From the NCBI RefSeq assembly GCF_001700435.1, contig NZ_LYPC01000023.1, positions 32,615 to 96,614 of the forward strand: a stretch of DNA of 64,000 nucleotides. The letters are read 5' to 3'. The DNA is from Paenibacillus pectinilyticus. Lineage in GTDB: Bacteria; Bacillota; Bacilli; Paenibacillales; NBRC-103111. A model generated the notes under the pieces. It did not search any database. It was not told the DNA's origin and worked only from the letters and a program-made list of their open reading frames with translations. Within the stretch, counting starts at the first letter, position 1; each line of letters begins with the position of its first letter. A program made the position numbers and the translations under genes. Of this stretch, positions 1 to 8,747 are shown one piece after another.

Positions 1-307
1 TCGCTCCGCCACATCAGCTCTGTCATGCTCCGCGTATCATCGGCCAATCATCAGCTCTGTCATGCTCCGCGTATTATCGCTCCGCAACATCAGCTCTGTC
101 ATGCTACGCGTATCATCGCTCCGCCACATTAGCTCTGTCACGCTCCGCATATCATCGCCCCGTCATCTGCTCCTGTCACGCTTCGCATACCATCGCCCCG
201 TCATCAGCTCCTGTCACGCTCTGCATATCATCGCCCCGCCATCTGCTCCTGTCACCGCGTATCATTGCTCCGCCACATCAGCTCTGTCATATTCCGCGTA
301 TCATCGG
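1..307. repeat. Imperfect tandem repeat array, ~36-39 bp unit, about 8 copies
   Basis: The block AGCTCTGTCA (later GCTCCTGTCA) recurs at about 16, 53, 92, 131, 168, 206, 244 and 280, so the spacing is 36-39 bp. Copies differ by substitutions and small indels. The array continues past the left window edge and stops just before the 3' end of the Lrp-type gene. An open frame runs through part of it, but the indels shift the frame between copies, so I read it as noncoding intergenic repeat. Confidence 0.8.
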
Positions 308-352
308 CCCCTGCACTTCCGCAAGCTCGCCCGTCGCCACGAATTCCGCCTC

Positions 353-814
353 TCAAAGCTCCAAACCCGTCCCCTGCTTAAACCGCTTAATCACCATCTG
401 CGTATTCACCCTAACGACACCATTCAATTTGTAAATATTCTGATACAGGAAATCCTCCAACGCGGCATCATCCTTCAAAAGGGCATGCATATGCAGGGAA
501 CTGGTCCCGGTCATTTGATAAATGGACACGACATTGGGATCCGCTGAGAGGGTGTTTCCAACTTCTTCCGCATAGCGCGGCTCCACTTCTACCTCGAAAA
601 AAGCGCTAACCACCTTCCCTAACTTCGTAGCATTCAGGCGAATTGTGAAATTCTCGATGATTTCATTGTCGATGAGGTTTTCGACGCGTTTTTGAATCGC
701 GACACGCGATAGATTCAAAATCTCACCAATGCGTGCGTAGGACATACGTCCGTTTTCGTGCAGCAGTTTAATAATTTCCTGATCAACGGGGTCAAGCACG
801 TGTAAATCTAACAT
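353..814 (-). CDS. Lrp/AsnC-family transcriptional regulator
   Basis: A 153-residue protein of normal Lrp/AsnC length. The N-terminal helix-turn-helix (about residues 5-60) contains the family pattern LDPVDQEIIKLLHENGR and an SRVAIQKRVENL recognition helix. The C-terminal half is a RAM/AsnC ligand-binding domain. I start at the ATG at 814 because GGAG lies 8 nt upstream; the GTG (823) and ATG (820) just upstream sit too close to it. The gene is divergent from the amidohydrolase/oxygenase operon and shares its 270-bp AT-rich upstream region, so it is probably that operon's local, ligand-responsive regulator. The ligand is unknown. Confidence 0.9.
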   Translation of the reverse strand: MLDLHVLDPVDQEIIKLLHENGRMSYARIGEILNLSRVAIQKRVENLIDNEIIENFTIRLNATKLGKVVSAFFEVEVEPRYAEEVGNTLSADPNVVSIYQMTGTSSLHMHALLKDDAALEDFLYQNIYKLNGVVRVNTQMVIKRFKQGTGLEL

Positions 815-920
815 GAACATCACTCCAACTCATTTGATGAAAATATATACATTTAGCAATAAAACTCATCGTTTTCTAAAAAACAGCACTAAAATCATCT
901 ATATTAATCATAATGTTAAT

Positions 921-1074
921 ATAACACAACCAAAATACGAAATAATAGTAACATATTGACGAATACATATTTACAAATGGTATTGACGACCACCATTGAC
1001 CTGCATATAATCATGTTATAAAAAATAACACAAAATACCAATAAATAATTAAATGTAAGATTATATAACACAAA
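921..1074. promoter_or_regulatory. Three copies of ATAACACAA(A/C), possible Lrp-type operators
   Basis: The decamer ATAACACAAM occurs at 921-930, 1025-1034 and 1065-1074 in the AT-rich space between the Lrp-type gene and the amidohydrolase operon. Two copies lie between the predicted promoter and the start codon of the first operon gene; one is nearer the regulator. Repeated sites in AT-rich DNA fit cooperative Lrp-family binding. The assignment is inference. Confidence 0.35.
983..1011 (+). promoter_or_regulatory. Sigma-A promoter of the amidohydrolase/oxygenase operon
   Basis: TTGACG (983-988), a 17-nt spacer and a perfect TATAAT (1006-1011) lie about 75 bp upstream of the first operon gene. 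The match to consensus is 11 of 12 with optimal spacing. No comparable promoter was found closer to the gene. Confidence 0.75.
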
Positions 1075-1086
1075 AGGGGCTGTCAC

Positions 1087-2472
1087 ATGGCGAAAAAACT
1101 CATCTACAACGGCACCGTCCTCACGATGAATGCCACAAACCAAATTTTCAAACCTGGTTATGTGTATATGGAACAGGATGTGATCTGTGAAGTTGGCGAA
1201 TGGAAGTCGGATGGCAGTCTTAATCATCTGCTCGCGGAGGCCTCCTACCAATACAATGCAGAAGGTAAAGTTGTCATTCCGGGTATCGTGAATGGTCACA
1301 CGCATTTATTTCAAACGTTCATGCGTGGGGTATCTGATCATTCACCGTTAGCCCAGTGGCTAAAGGAAATTATTTGGCCGATGAGCTTGGCGATGGAGCC
1401 CGAGGATTTCTATCTGGCGGCCTTGATTGGATGCATCGAGAATTTGAAATCGGGTGCTACCTATATGATGGATCATCATTATATTCATACCTACCCGGAG
1501 AATGATGCAAGTGTGATCAAAGCCATGATGGATTCCGGGATTCGCGGACATTTGGCGCGGGGAGGTTCCGATCAGGCAGGCGAAGTTCGCTTGAGGGAGA
1601 CAGATGAGCAGATTTTTAACGCGACAGATCAACTGTTGGATGAATGGGAGGGGGCTGCGAACGGCCGTATTCGGATTGCTTTAGGGCCGCTCAATTTATA
1701 CGGCTGCTCCCGTGAATATCTGGAACGTGCTGCTGTATTCAGCCGAGATCGCAAACTGATCTCTCATGTACATGTCGCAGAAACGAGCGAACAAATTGAA
1801 ACAACCATGGCCCGCTATGGCATGCGCAACTTGGAGCTGTTAAATGAAGTTGGTTTGCTTGGCGAGAATACACAGGTTGTGCACGGCGTATGGCTCGATG
1901 ATGGTGAACTATCCCTTATTAAAGAAAAGCAAGCGTCTGTCATCCATTGCCCCGTATCCAATATGTACCTAGCTTCCGGTGTTGCGCGTGTACCAGAAAT
2001 GCTGCGCATGGGCATCAATGTCGCGCTAGGAACGGACGGCCCTGGCAGTAACAACTGCCAAGATAACCTCGAAGTGCTGAAATTCACTGCCTGCTTGCAC
2101 AAGGTGAATGAGTTAGATGCCACGCTGCTTCCTCCGATGGATGTACTGCGAATGGCTACTGTTAACGGGGCCAAAGCTGTTGGTCGTAGTCATGATTTAG
2201 GCACTCTGGAACCTGGTAAGAAAGCGGACATTGTCACGGTTGATATGATGAAAGCTCACATAAGTCCTGTACATCGGGCATCCTCTGCGCTTGTTTATAA
2301 TGCGAACGGCAATGACGTGGACCTGGTTATGGTTGACGGGCAGGTTGTAGTGGAGCATGGGAAGAGCACATGGATCAATGAACAGGAAATTTTGTTAAGA
2401 GCACAAGCCAGAGTTGACGCACTTCGCAGCAAGCTGGCGGGAGCATATCCAATTTTCGCCAACAATGTATAG
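1087..2472 (+). CDS. ATZ/TRZ-family metal-dependent amidohydrolase (chlorohydrolase/deaminase type)
   Basis: A 461-residue cytosolic TIM-barrel amidohydrolase of the AtzA/TrzN/SsnA/MtaD group. Metal-site motifs are visible in order: GHTHLFQT (two His), HVHVAET (His), QVVHG (His) and GTDGPGSNN (Asp). The N-terminal beta-sandwich and the C-terminal GTLEPGKKADIV segment are present. Members deaminate or dechlorinate N-heterocycles such as guanine analogues, S-adenosylhomocysteine and s-triazines; the substrate here is not deducible. It is the first gene of the operon, with AAAGGGG about 7 nt before the ATG. The Rieske oxygenase follows, which suggests that both act on one imported heterocyclic or amine compound. 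Confidence 0.85.
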   Translation: MAKKLIYNGTVLTMNATNQIFKPGYVYMEQDVICEVGEWKSDGSLNHLLAEASYQYNAEGKVVIPGIVNGHTHLFQTFMRGVSDHSPLAQWLKEIIWPMSLAMEPEDFYLAALIGCIENLKSGATYMMDHHYIHTYPENDASVIKAMMDSGIRGHLARGGSDQAGEVRLRETDEQIFNATDQLLDEWEGAANGRIRIALGPLNLYGCSREYLERAAVFSRDRKLISHVHVAETSEQIETTMARYGMRNLELLNEVGLLGENTQVVHGVWLDDGELSLIKEKQASVIHCPVSNMYLASGVARVPEMLRMGINVALGTDGPGSNNCQDNLEVLKFTACLHKVNELDATLLPPMDVLRMATVNGAKAVGRSHDLGTLEPGKKADIVTVDMMKAHISPVHRASSALVYNANGNDVDLVMVDGQVVVEHGKSTWINEQEILLRAQARVDALRSKLAGAYPIFANNV

Positions 2473-2535
2473 ATGTTCGATCGTTAAGAACTTATGAATT
2501 ACATTTTCACACACAATTCGAGGAGGATGATTCCT

Positions 2536-3531
2536 ATGGCTTTACAACGACTACATGATCCTGTTTTAGAAAATGATTGGCACGCCGTTTACTTAGCATC
2601 TGAGCTGAAAGAGCAGCCAGTTGGTGTCATTATTTTAGGGGAAAGAGTAGCCCTCTACCGCTCAAGCAAAGGCGTTCACGCCATGCAAGATCTCTGTGTC
2701 CACCGTGGAGCCATGTTATCTAAAGGTTGGGTCAAGAATGATGCGCTGGTCTGCCCGTATCATGGGTGGCAGTATGATTCCTCTGGACAGTGTGTTTGTA
2801 TTCCTGCACAACCAGCAGGGGAGAAGATTCCGCTGCGCGCCAAAGCTGTCACTTACGCCTGCGAAGAGAAGTATGGTTTCATCTGGGTATGTATCGGTGA
2901 ACCAGCAGCTCCCATTCCGCATTTCGAAGAGTTTGCTAATCCTGAATATCATCCGCTGCCATGTGGGCCCTATAAGGTTGCGGCAGCAGGCACGCGTGTT
3001 ATCGAAAATTTCACGGATTTTGCACACTTAATGTTCGTGCATCAGGATTTATTGGGGCACCCGGACTACGCCGAGCTTCCTGACTTTCAAGTTGTCAAAG
3101 AAGAGGATCGCATCTATATCGACAATATTCCGATTTTTCAGCCTGTGGCGCATTCTGGCTCGGACAAAAGTGCTGGCACAACCTATGTATACATGAAGGA
3201 AGTGTATCGTCCACTATCAGCTAGACTATCCAAGGCAGATCCAAGTAATGGTCAAACCTTATGGATTATGCTGACTGTGCTCCCTGTAGCAGCCGAAGAA
3301 TGTGTTGTCTTCATGATGGTTTCCCGCAATTATGCCTATGATGTCGATGATGCCAATTTCATTAAATTCCAAGATATCGTTTTTGAGCAGGATGCTAGGG
3401 TCATTGAGACGCAGAAGCCCGAACTGCTGCCACTAGATCTCCAAGTTGAGCTTAATCATAAGGTGGACCGATTCTCGATTGCTTATCGCCGCTGGTTAAA
3501 GGAACTTGGTGTTGTTGTAGGTACGATTTAG
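2536..3531 (+). CDS. Rieske [2Fe-2S] non-heme iron oxygenase, alpha-type
   Basis: A 331-residue oxygenase of the vanillate demethylase / ring-hydroxylating group. The Rieske cluster motif is CVHRGAMLSKG followed by CPYHGWQYD (CxH...CxxH). The mononuclear iron site is NFTDFAHLMFVH, giving the usual D-x2-H-x4-H arrangement. These enzymes hydroxylate or oxidatively demethylate and need an electron-transfer partner. No ferredoxin-reductase is encoded nearby; the WrbA-like and FAD proteins downstream are the only flavoproteins in the operon. The ATG at 2536 has AGGAGG 9 nt upstream, so the 14 extra in-frame residues before it are not used. Confidence 0.88.
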   Translation: MALQRLHDPVLENDWHAVYLASELKEQPVGVIILGERVALYRSSKGVHAMQDLCVHRGAMLSKGWVKNDALVCPYHGWQYDSSGQCVCIPAQPAGEKIPLRAKAVTYACEEKYGFIWVCIGEPAAPIPHFEEFANPEYHPLPCGPYKVAAAGTRVIENFTDFAHLMFVHQDLLGHPDYAELPDFQVVKEEDRIYIDNIPIFQPVAHSGSDKSAGTTYVYMKEVYRPLSARLSKADPSNGQTLWIMLTVLPVAAEECVVFMMVSRNYAYDVDDANFIKFQDIVFEQDARVIETQKPELLPLDLQVELNHKVDRFSIAYRRWLKELGVVVGTI

Positions 3532-3733
3532 AGTAATGTTCGGTTTTTGGCATTTATATTTGCTTAACAATATATATAGAGTTGGAAAAGTAATAAAAAG
3601 ACGTACTTTCTTTGTGTGAAAATACAAAACGTCAGTCTATTCGTTGACGTAAACAAGCCGTGAAACGTATATTTGACTCAAGGTTACACACAAAGATTCC
3701 TACAGAAAAACAAATATGGAGGGGAAGTTAACC

Positions 3734-4822
3734 ATGAAACTATTTAATCGTACACGCACACTTGCAATGAAACGCCCAGCTGCTACATCCCTGAGTTTAG
3801 TCATGATCTCAAGTCTGCTTGCCGCATGTGGCAGTTCGACTACCTCGGTTTCTTCGTCAGCGCCAACAGCAGCACCAACGACTGCGGCAGCGACAGCTTC
3901 TCCTGCAGCATCAGCGGCACCTGCGGCCAAAGCTGCGGTTCCAGCGACCGTTGTATTGAACTGGTTCGCAGAGCCAGAGCATGGCGGGAATTTCGCTGCG
4001 CTTGCCAAAGGCTTTTACAAGGATGCAGGCTTCGATATGACCTTGATGCCAGGCGGTCCATCGGTATCCGCTACGCAAATTGTAGCTTCCGGTAAAGCCC
4101 AATTCGGGATGGCGAATGGTGATGATATTTTGGTAGCCAGACAAGAGGGAATACCGGTTGTAGCCATTGCGACTTCCATGCAGAAGAGTCCACAAGCGTT
4201 GTTTTATCATAAAGATTCGGGCGTTAAAGATTTCGCAGATTTAAACAGCCATAAAGTGTATGTGGCCTCTACAGCAAGCTTCTGGCAGTTTATTAAGAAG
4301 AAATATAAATTAGATGGCGCGCAAGAAATGAAATATACAGGTCAATTAGTGAACTTTGTTAGTGATAAAAATGCACTTACTCAAGGTTATGTCACTTCAG
4401 AGCCTTTCACAATGGATCAACAAAAGGTTGATTATGGCACCTTACTCGTAGCGGATTCTGGCTATCAAATCTATGCGGGTGTGTACTTCACAACGGAGAA
4501 AATGATCGCAGAGCATCCGGATCAAGTGAAAGCCTTCGTCGAGGCGACTGTGAAGGGCTGGGATTACTACAAAGACCACTCCGAAGAAATTAACCCGAGC
4601 ATTCAAACGAAAAACCCAGACATGGGTCTTGATATGATGAAATTTAGTGCATCCAAAGAAATGGATTTCGTATTCGGCGGAGATGCAGCAACACAAGGTA
4701 CTGGCGTGATGACCAAAGCACGTTGGGAAGAAGTACAGAAGCAAATGGTGGATGCGGGCGTTCTGAAGTCGGCTGAAAGCATTGATAAAGTGTTTACAAC
4801 CCAATTTTTACCTAAAAAATAA
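3734..4822 (+). CDS. NMT1/THI5-type ABC transporter substrate-binding lipoprotein
   Basis: A 362-residue lipoprotein with an N-terminal signal and lipobox LLAAC, then an Ala/Ser/Thr/Pro-rich linker and a periplasmic-type binding fold. The opening VVLNWFAEPEHGGNFAA resembles the NMT1/ThiY-like proteins that bind pyrimidine thiamin precursors, nitrate analogues or sulfonates. With the ATPase (7923) and permease (10116) it completes one importer whose genes are interspersed with enzymes. The start is ATG 3734, with GGAGGGG 8 nt upstream. The 202-bp gap before it holds an inverted repeat (3629-3650) of unclear meaning. The ligand is unknown, probably an N-heterocycle or related amine. Confidence 0.85.
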   Translation: MKLFNRTRTLAMKRPAATSLSLVMISSLLAACGSSTTSVSSSAPTAAPTTAAATASPAASAAPAAKAAVPATVVLNWFAEPEHGGNFAALAKGFYKDAGFDMTLMPGGPSVSATQIVASGKAQFGMANGDDILVARQEGIPVVAIATSMQKSPQALFYHKDSGVKDFADLNSHKVYVASTASFWQFIKKKYKLDGAQEMKYTGQLVNFVSDKNALTQGYVTSEPFTMDQQKVDYGTLLVADSGYQIYAGVYFTTEKMIAEHPDQVKAFVEATVKGWDYYKDHSEEINPSIQTKNPDMGLDMMKFSASKEMDFVFGGDAATQGTGVMTKARWEEVQKQMVDAGVLKSAESIDKVFTTQFLPKK

Positions 4823-4858
4823 ACGATAAGCAGTTGAAAACATCGGGAGGTGGCGGCA

Positions 4859-6238
4859 TTGGCTTCGAACAACCATATCGATTTATGTAACGTGCGATTG
4901 CCATTACTAGATGAAAGGGAATTGTATCGTCTCTCGATTCGTGATGGGAACTGGACGCATATTCGGAAACAAGAAGCGGATGCCGCTGATCCTGAAGTTA
5001 TCGATTTAGAGGCGTGGAAGTCAGAGCAGCGTGGGCCAACAGACGGGATTCCAACCCTTGATCTTCAGGGTAAAATCTTACTGCCAGGCTATGTGGATGC
5101 CCACATGCATCTGGATAAATCATTCTCTCTAACGACGGTTGAGAATATCAGCGGGACCTTGGAAGAGGCGATCCTGAACTACTCGGCAGCAGCGCCAACG
5201 TTCTCCAAAGAGGAAATCAAAGCAAGAATGATGCGATCTGCTCTGCAGGCGTTGTCCTTCGGCACAACCCATATCCGAACACACTTGGATTTTAATTTAA
5301 AATACTCACGAGACATTGCCTTACGCACGATCGAAGCAGCCTTGGAAGCGAGGGAAGCGTTAGCTCCTTATATTACCTTGCAGCTGTTTCCGATGTGCCC
5401 CTTCAATTTCATGTCGTTAGATAATGAAGCGATTGAGGAAGCGTTGCGAATGGGTGTTGATGGGATCGGCGGGGCTCCGCATTTATCTCAGACGCCAGAA
5501 GAGGATATTGATTTTATTTTCAAAATGGCAGAGAAATACGATGTTCCGATTGATCTACATTGTGATGAAACGGATAATCCGCAGATGCGAACTGTGGCCT
5601 ATGTGGCAAAGCGTACCCAAGAAGAAGGCTACCAAGGCCGAGTTGCCGTGGATCACTTGTGTGCACTGGCTTCCATGACAGATGAGGATGCAGGCGGCAT
5701 CATTGACCAGATGGCAGAGGCGAAGCTGAAAGCCGTGTCTTTACCAGCGGTGAACTTGTATTTGCAAGGCAGGCACGACACGTTCCCTGTAAGACGCGGG
5801 GTTACACGGTTGAAGCAAATTCATGAACGAGGCATTCCCATCGCCGTCGCGTCGGATAATATCCATGATCCTTTTCACCCGTTTGGGCGAGGTGACTTGT
5901 TACAAATTGCGCTCATTGGTTCTTACGCAGCACACATGGGAAGACCCGCTGATCTTCGCACACTGCTGCGGATGATTACGGAAGCACCAGCAAATGTTCT
6001 TGGGCTTACCAGCTATGGCCTTACAGAAGGCAATGCAGCTAATTTTGTCATCCTAGATGGCCGATCAACCGAAGAAATCTTTACTCTGCTCCCTGAACGC
6101 AGATGGGTATATTGCCAAGGTCGTTTCGTAAGATCCCCTGGCTCAAAAGCCGAATGGAATAACACAACGTTAGCCCAATTCTGGCAAGGAGCAACGCAAG
6201 CCGTATCGTTCCAAAAGCACGAATTCGCGAAAGGGTGA
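4859..6238 (+). CDS. Cytosine-deaminase-like amidohydrolase (divergent CodA paralogue)
   Basis: A 459-residue metal-dependent hydrolase homologous to CodA and to the third amidohydrolase of this operon. The metal ligands are kept: DAHMHLDK (two His), DLHCDE (His, catalytic Glu), AVDHLCA (His) and ASDNIHDPF (Asp). Against E. coli CodA from memory, the pyrimidine-binding Gln156 position appears as Met (LFPMCPF) and Asp314 as Asn, so the substrate is probably not cytosine. The start is TTG 4859: GGGAGG lies 8 nt before it, whereas the in-frame GTG at 4850 overlaps that ribosome site. It lies 36 bp after the binding protein and ends 8 bp before the WrbA-like gene. Confidence 0.8.
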   Translation: MASNNHIDLCNVRLPLLDERELYRLSIRDGNWTHIRKQEADAADPEVIDLEAWKSEQRGPTDGIPTLDLQGKILLPGYVDAHMHLDKSFSLTTVENISGTLEEAILNYSAAAPTFSKEEIKARMMRSALQALSFGTTHIRTHLDFNLKYSRDIALRTIEAALEAREALAPYITLQLFPMCPFNFMSLDNEAIEEALRMGVDGIGGAPHLSQTPEEDIDFIFKMAEKYDVPIDLHCDETDNPQMRTVAYVAKRTQEEGYQGRVAVDHLCALASMTDEDAGGIIDQMAEAKLKAVSLPAVNLYLQGRHDTFPVRRGVTRLKQIHERGIPIAVASDNIHDPFHPFGRGDLLQIALIGSYAAHMGRPADLRTLLRMITEAPANVLGLTSYGLTEGNAANFVILDGRSTEEIFTLLPERRWVYCQGRFVRSPGSKAEWNNTTLAQFWQGATQAVSFQKHEFAKG

Positions 6239-6246
6239 CATGAGGC

Positions 6247-6969
6247 ATGGCTAACCTGTTGGTCATTTATTACAGCGCCTTCGGTCACGTCTATCAGATG
6301 GCGCAAGCTGTTGCAGATGGTGCCAGTCAATCAGGCGCGCATCCTGTGAGAATCGTGCGAATACCAGAAATGGTTGCGGATACGAATCGCGTGATCAAGC
6401 AGGATAAAGACAGACGCCCTTCCGAGATTGAGAAGTCTTCGAGCTCAACTACGTTATCCAAGCAATTTCGATTAACGGATCGTTATCACAAGTATGAAGC
6501 AACCTTAGCCTTACAAAAAGATATCCCTATTGCCACTAATGATGATCTCCGCTGGGCAGATGGCATTCTATGGGGCTTCCCCACGTATTACGGCTCCATG
6601 CCAGCACAAGTCAAATTGTTCCTTGAGATGGCCGGGGATCTTTGTATCGAGGGCGCCCTAGAGGGTAAACCCACCGGCATATTTAACAGCACGGCTTCCA
6701 TCCATACCGGGCATGAAGCGGCGATTTTAACAGCAATGGTACCTTTATTCCACTTTGGTATGATCTTCGTGGGTCTTCCGTATTCCGAGAATCCGGAGTA
6801 TCTGACCGCCGATGCCATCGGCTGCTCCCCTTACGGGGCATCGACCTTAGCCGGACCAGATAGTTCACTGTCTCCAGATCCTAGAGAGCTGCTGATGGCA
6901 GCGCGTCTGGGAGAACGAGTAGCGGATGTGGCCGCAGCCTTAAAGCAATTTCAAGCGAATAAGGCATGA
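6247..6969 (+). CDS. Flavodoxin-fold NAD(P)H:quinone oxidoreductase, WrbA-like
   Basis: A 240-residue flavodoxin-like protein, longer than the ~200 residues of typical WrbA because of a charged insert at about residues 50-95. The N-terminal VIYYSAFGHVYQMA corresponds to the FMN phosphate loop. GILWGFPTYYGSMPAQVKLFLE and FNSTASIHTGHE are the other FMN-contacting segments of the WrbA family. It probably reduces a quinone or quinone-like intermediate, or passes electrons to the oxygenase. It starts 8 bp after the preceding stop and is followed by an intrinsic terminator. The coupling to the Rieske enzyme is inference. Confidence 0.82.
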   Translation: MANLLVIYYSAFGHVYQMAQAVADGASQSGAHPVRIVRIPEMVADTNRVIKQDKDRRPSEIEKSSSSTTLSKQFRLTDRYHKYEATLALQKDIPIATNDDLRWADGILWGFPTYYGSMPAQVKLFLEMAGDLCIEGALEGKPTGIFNSTASIHTGHEAAILTAMVPLFHFGMIFVGLPYSENPEYLTADAIGCSPYGASTLAGPDSSLSPDPRELLMAARLGERVADVAAALKQFQANKA

Positions 6970-6998
6970 GGCGCACATCATTAAATTGGAAAAGACTG

Positions 6999-7033
6999 AA
7001 AGATCCCCTCTTCCAAGAGCTTGGGTCTTTTTT
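6999..7033 (+). terminator. Intrinsic terminator inside the catabolic operon
   Basis: AAAGATCCC (6999-7007) pairs with GGGTCTTT (7023-7030) with one internal T-T mismatch, and an inner CTC/GAG extends the stem. A run of T follows at 7028-7033. It separates the first five genes from the last five, so it may lower distal expression or split the operon in two. Confidence 0.7.
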
Positions 7034-7071
7034 CTCAAATACAGCGTCACTATATCGTGGAGGTGCTCAGC

Positions 7072-7884
7072 ATGACATTCAATCGCTATCAAGGAAAGGC
7101 TTGGGATCGCTGCTTCTTCCCTCGGCTTAGTAAACTTCAAGTGGCTGACATTCCCAAGGAAAATGCACTTGTTGTTCTGCCTGTCGGGGCTGTTGAACAG
7201 CATGGTCCACATATGCCGGTGTTTACCGACACGTTAATCTCTGAAGTGCTCCTAACTGAAGCTTTCGAGCAGCTTCCTGACGATGCGAATATTTGGCTAT
7301 TGCCAGCGATTCCATATGGGAAAAGTACAGAGCATTTAGGGCATGCCGGGACGATTACTTTATCCGCCACAACACTAATGGCAGTCGTCATGGATATTGC
7401 CAAAAGCCTGCGGAAAAGCGGCTTCGAGAAGCTCGTTCTCGTTAACTCGCATGGTGGGAATACCGACCTGCTGAATATGATGGGCCGGGAAATCCGCATT
7501 GAAACGGGCTTAGCTGTGTTCCGGTTAGACCCAGGTGGTCTCGGCGGCGCAGATGAATGGCTAACATCGCTAGAGAAGCAGGCGGGTATACATGCTGGTG
7601 ATATGGAAACTTCCATCGTCATGGCGGCGATGCCGCACTGGGTACATATGGAAGCAGCGCCTACGGAATATCCGAATTATCCGGATTCCCGTTATTTGGC
7701 CCTAAAGAACCGGGCTTTCGCGTGGGTAATGGATGATCTATCACATTCGGGCATCTCTGGTGATGCAACTGTCGCAACAATCGCGAAGGGGACGGCAATG
7801 ACGGAGAAGTATGGCGCCTATATTGTAGAAGCTTTGCTTGCTTTTCAAGCCTTCGATATGCAATCACTCAAAATCAGCAAATAG
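7072..7884 (+). CDS. Creatininase-family amidohydrolase
   Basis: A 270-residue protein with the creatininase-fold metal site: VGAVEQHGPHMPVFTDT (Glu42, His44, Asp53), NSHGGNT (His127) and HAGDMETS (His174, Glu179). The family opens cyclic amides or deformylates: creatinine amidohydrolase, ArfB-type formylaminopyrimidine deformylase, MftE peptidase. In this neighbourhood a ring-opening or N-deformylation step on a heterocycle is the likeliest role. The ATG at 7072 has GGAGGTG about 7 nt upstream; an in-frame ATG at 7021 lies within the terminator stem and is rejected. Confidence 0.85.
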   Translation: MTFNRYQGKAWDRCFFPRLSKLQVADIPKENALVVLPVGAVEQHGPHMPVFTDTLISEVLLTEAFEQLPDDANIWLLPAIPYGKSTEHLGHAGTITLSATTLMAVVMDIAKSLRKSGFEKLVLVNSHGGNTDLLNMMGREIRIETGLAVFRLDPGGLGGADEWLTSLEKQAGIHAGDMETSIVMAAMPHWVHMEAAPTEYPNYPDSRYLALKNRAFAWVMDDLSHSGISGDATVATIAKGTAMTEKYGAYIVEALLAFQAFDMQSLKISK

Positions 7885-7922
7885 TTCTGGCAAGCCCCAA
7901 ACTCGCTAAGGAGATGAAGAAC

Positions 7923-8726
7923 ATGGCTAGATATTCTTCTCTAATTGATACAGCAAGCCCGCAAACCTCAGGTTCAACCTTCGTCAGCATGTCGAATCTA
8001 TCCAAAACCTACCCGAATGGCACGATTGCCCTGCAGGATGTCAACCTGTCGATTCAAGAAGGTGAATTCTTGTGCTTTGTAGGCCCGTCGGGGTGTGGAA
8101 AATCGACGATTTTCAAAATTATTACTGGCTTATCGAAGCCGAGCAAAGGGGCACTCGATGTATTCGGAACAACGCCGAAGGAGGCTCGCAAGCAAAGCGA
8201 TATCGCTTTCGTTTTCCAAGACCACACGTTGTTGCCATGGTCCACGGTTGAAGCGAACGTCAAGCTTCCGCTCGAATTGCGCGGTGTTGATAAAAAAACG
8301 CAGCAACAAGAGGCGGAGCGGGTATTGGAGCTTGTTGGTTTGAAGGACTACATGAAAGTACTGCCTAGACAGCTTTCAGGTGGTATGAAAATGCGCGTGT
8401 CCATCGCGCGGGCGCTGATTTCTAGACCGAAGCTGCTGCTGATGGATGAGCCGTTCGGTGCATTGGACGAAATTACGCGTCAAACGTTGCAAATGGAGCT
8501 GCTGAACATCTGGCAGCAGGATAAATCGATGACCGTACTCTTCGTTACACATAACGTGTTTGAATCCGTTTTTCTATCGACAAGTGTTGTCGTGATGACA
8601 CCAAGACCTGGCAAAATATCAGCCAGAATTGATATTCCCGTTCCTTTTCCAAGAGATGAAACCTATCGAACAACAGCACAATTCAGCGAGTTAGTACGCG
8701 TCGTAAATGAAGCCTTGGGGCATTAA
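7923..8726 (+). CDS. ABC transporter ATP-binding protein, SsuB/TauB/ThiZ-type
   Basis: A 267-residue ATPase. Walker A is GPSGCGKS, the signature is LSGGMKMR, Walker B is LLLMDEP, and the H-loop His is in FVTHNV. The sequence groups with nitrate/sulfonate/taurine/pyrimidine importers, matching the NMT1-type binding protein (3734) and permease (10116). AAGGAG ends immediately before an in-frame ATG at 7914, so the real start is ATG 7923, 9 nt from the ribosome site. It lies 38 bp after the creatininase gene. Confidence 0.9.
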   Translation: MARYSSLIDTASPQTSGSTFVSMSNLSKTYPNGTIALQDVNLSIQEGEFLCFVGPSGCGKSTIFKIITGLSKPSKGALDVFGTTPKEARKQSDIAFVFQDHTLLPWSTVEANVKLPLELRGVDKKTQQQEAERVLELVGLKDYMKVLPRQLSGGMKMRVSIARALISRPKLLLMDEPFGALDEITRQTLQMELLNIWQQDKSMTVLFVTHNVFESVFLSTSVVVMTPRPGKISARIDIPVPFPRDETYRTTAQFSELVRVVNEALGH

Positions 8727-8747
8727 GACGAGAGGATGATGACAGCT

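Noticed and set aside
62..547. 161-codon open frame on the + strand across the repeats and the Lrp gene end
   Set aside because: It runs through frame-shifting repeats and then antisense to a clear Lrp/AsnC gene; no ribosome site and no protein-like composition.
916..1305. Minus-strand open frame upstream of the amidohydrolase
   Set aside because: It covers the promoter region and the start of a well-supported plus-strand gene in antisense.
3629..3650. Inverted repeat ACGTCA-N10-TGACGT before the binding-protein gene, considered as a riboswitch or operator
   Set aside because: Only 6 bp, single copy, not overlapping a visible promoter; no known riboswitch core could be recognised around it.
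7072..7884. Naming the amidase creatinine amidohydrolase
   Set aside because: The metal site only identifies the creatininase fold; the family includes deformylases and peptidases, and no creatinase or sarcosine pathway gene is nearby.
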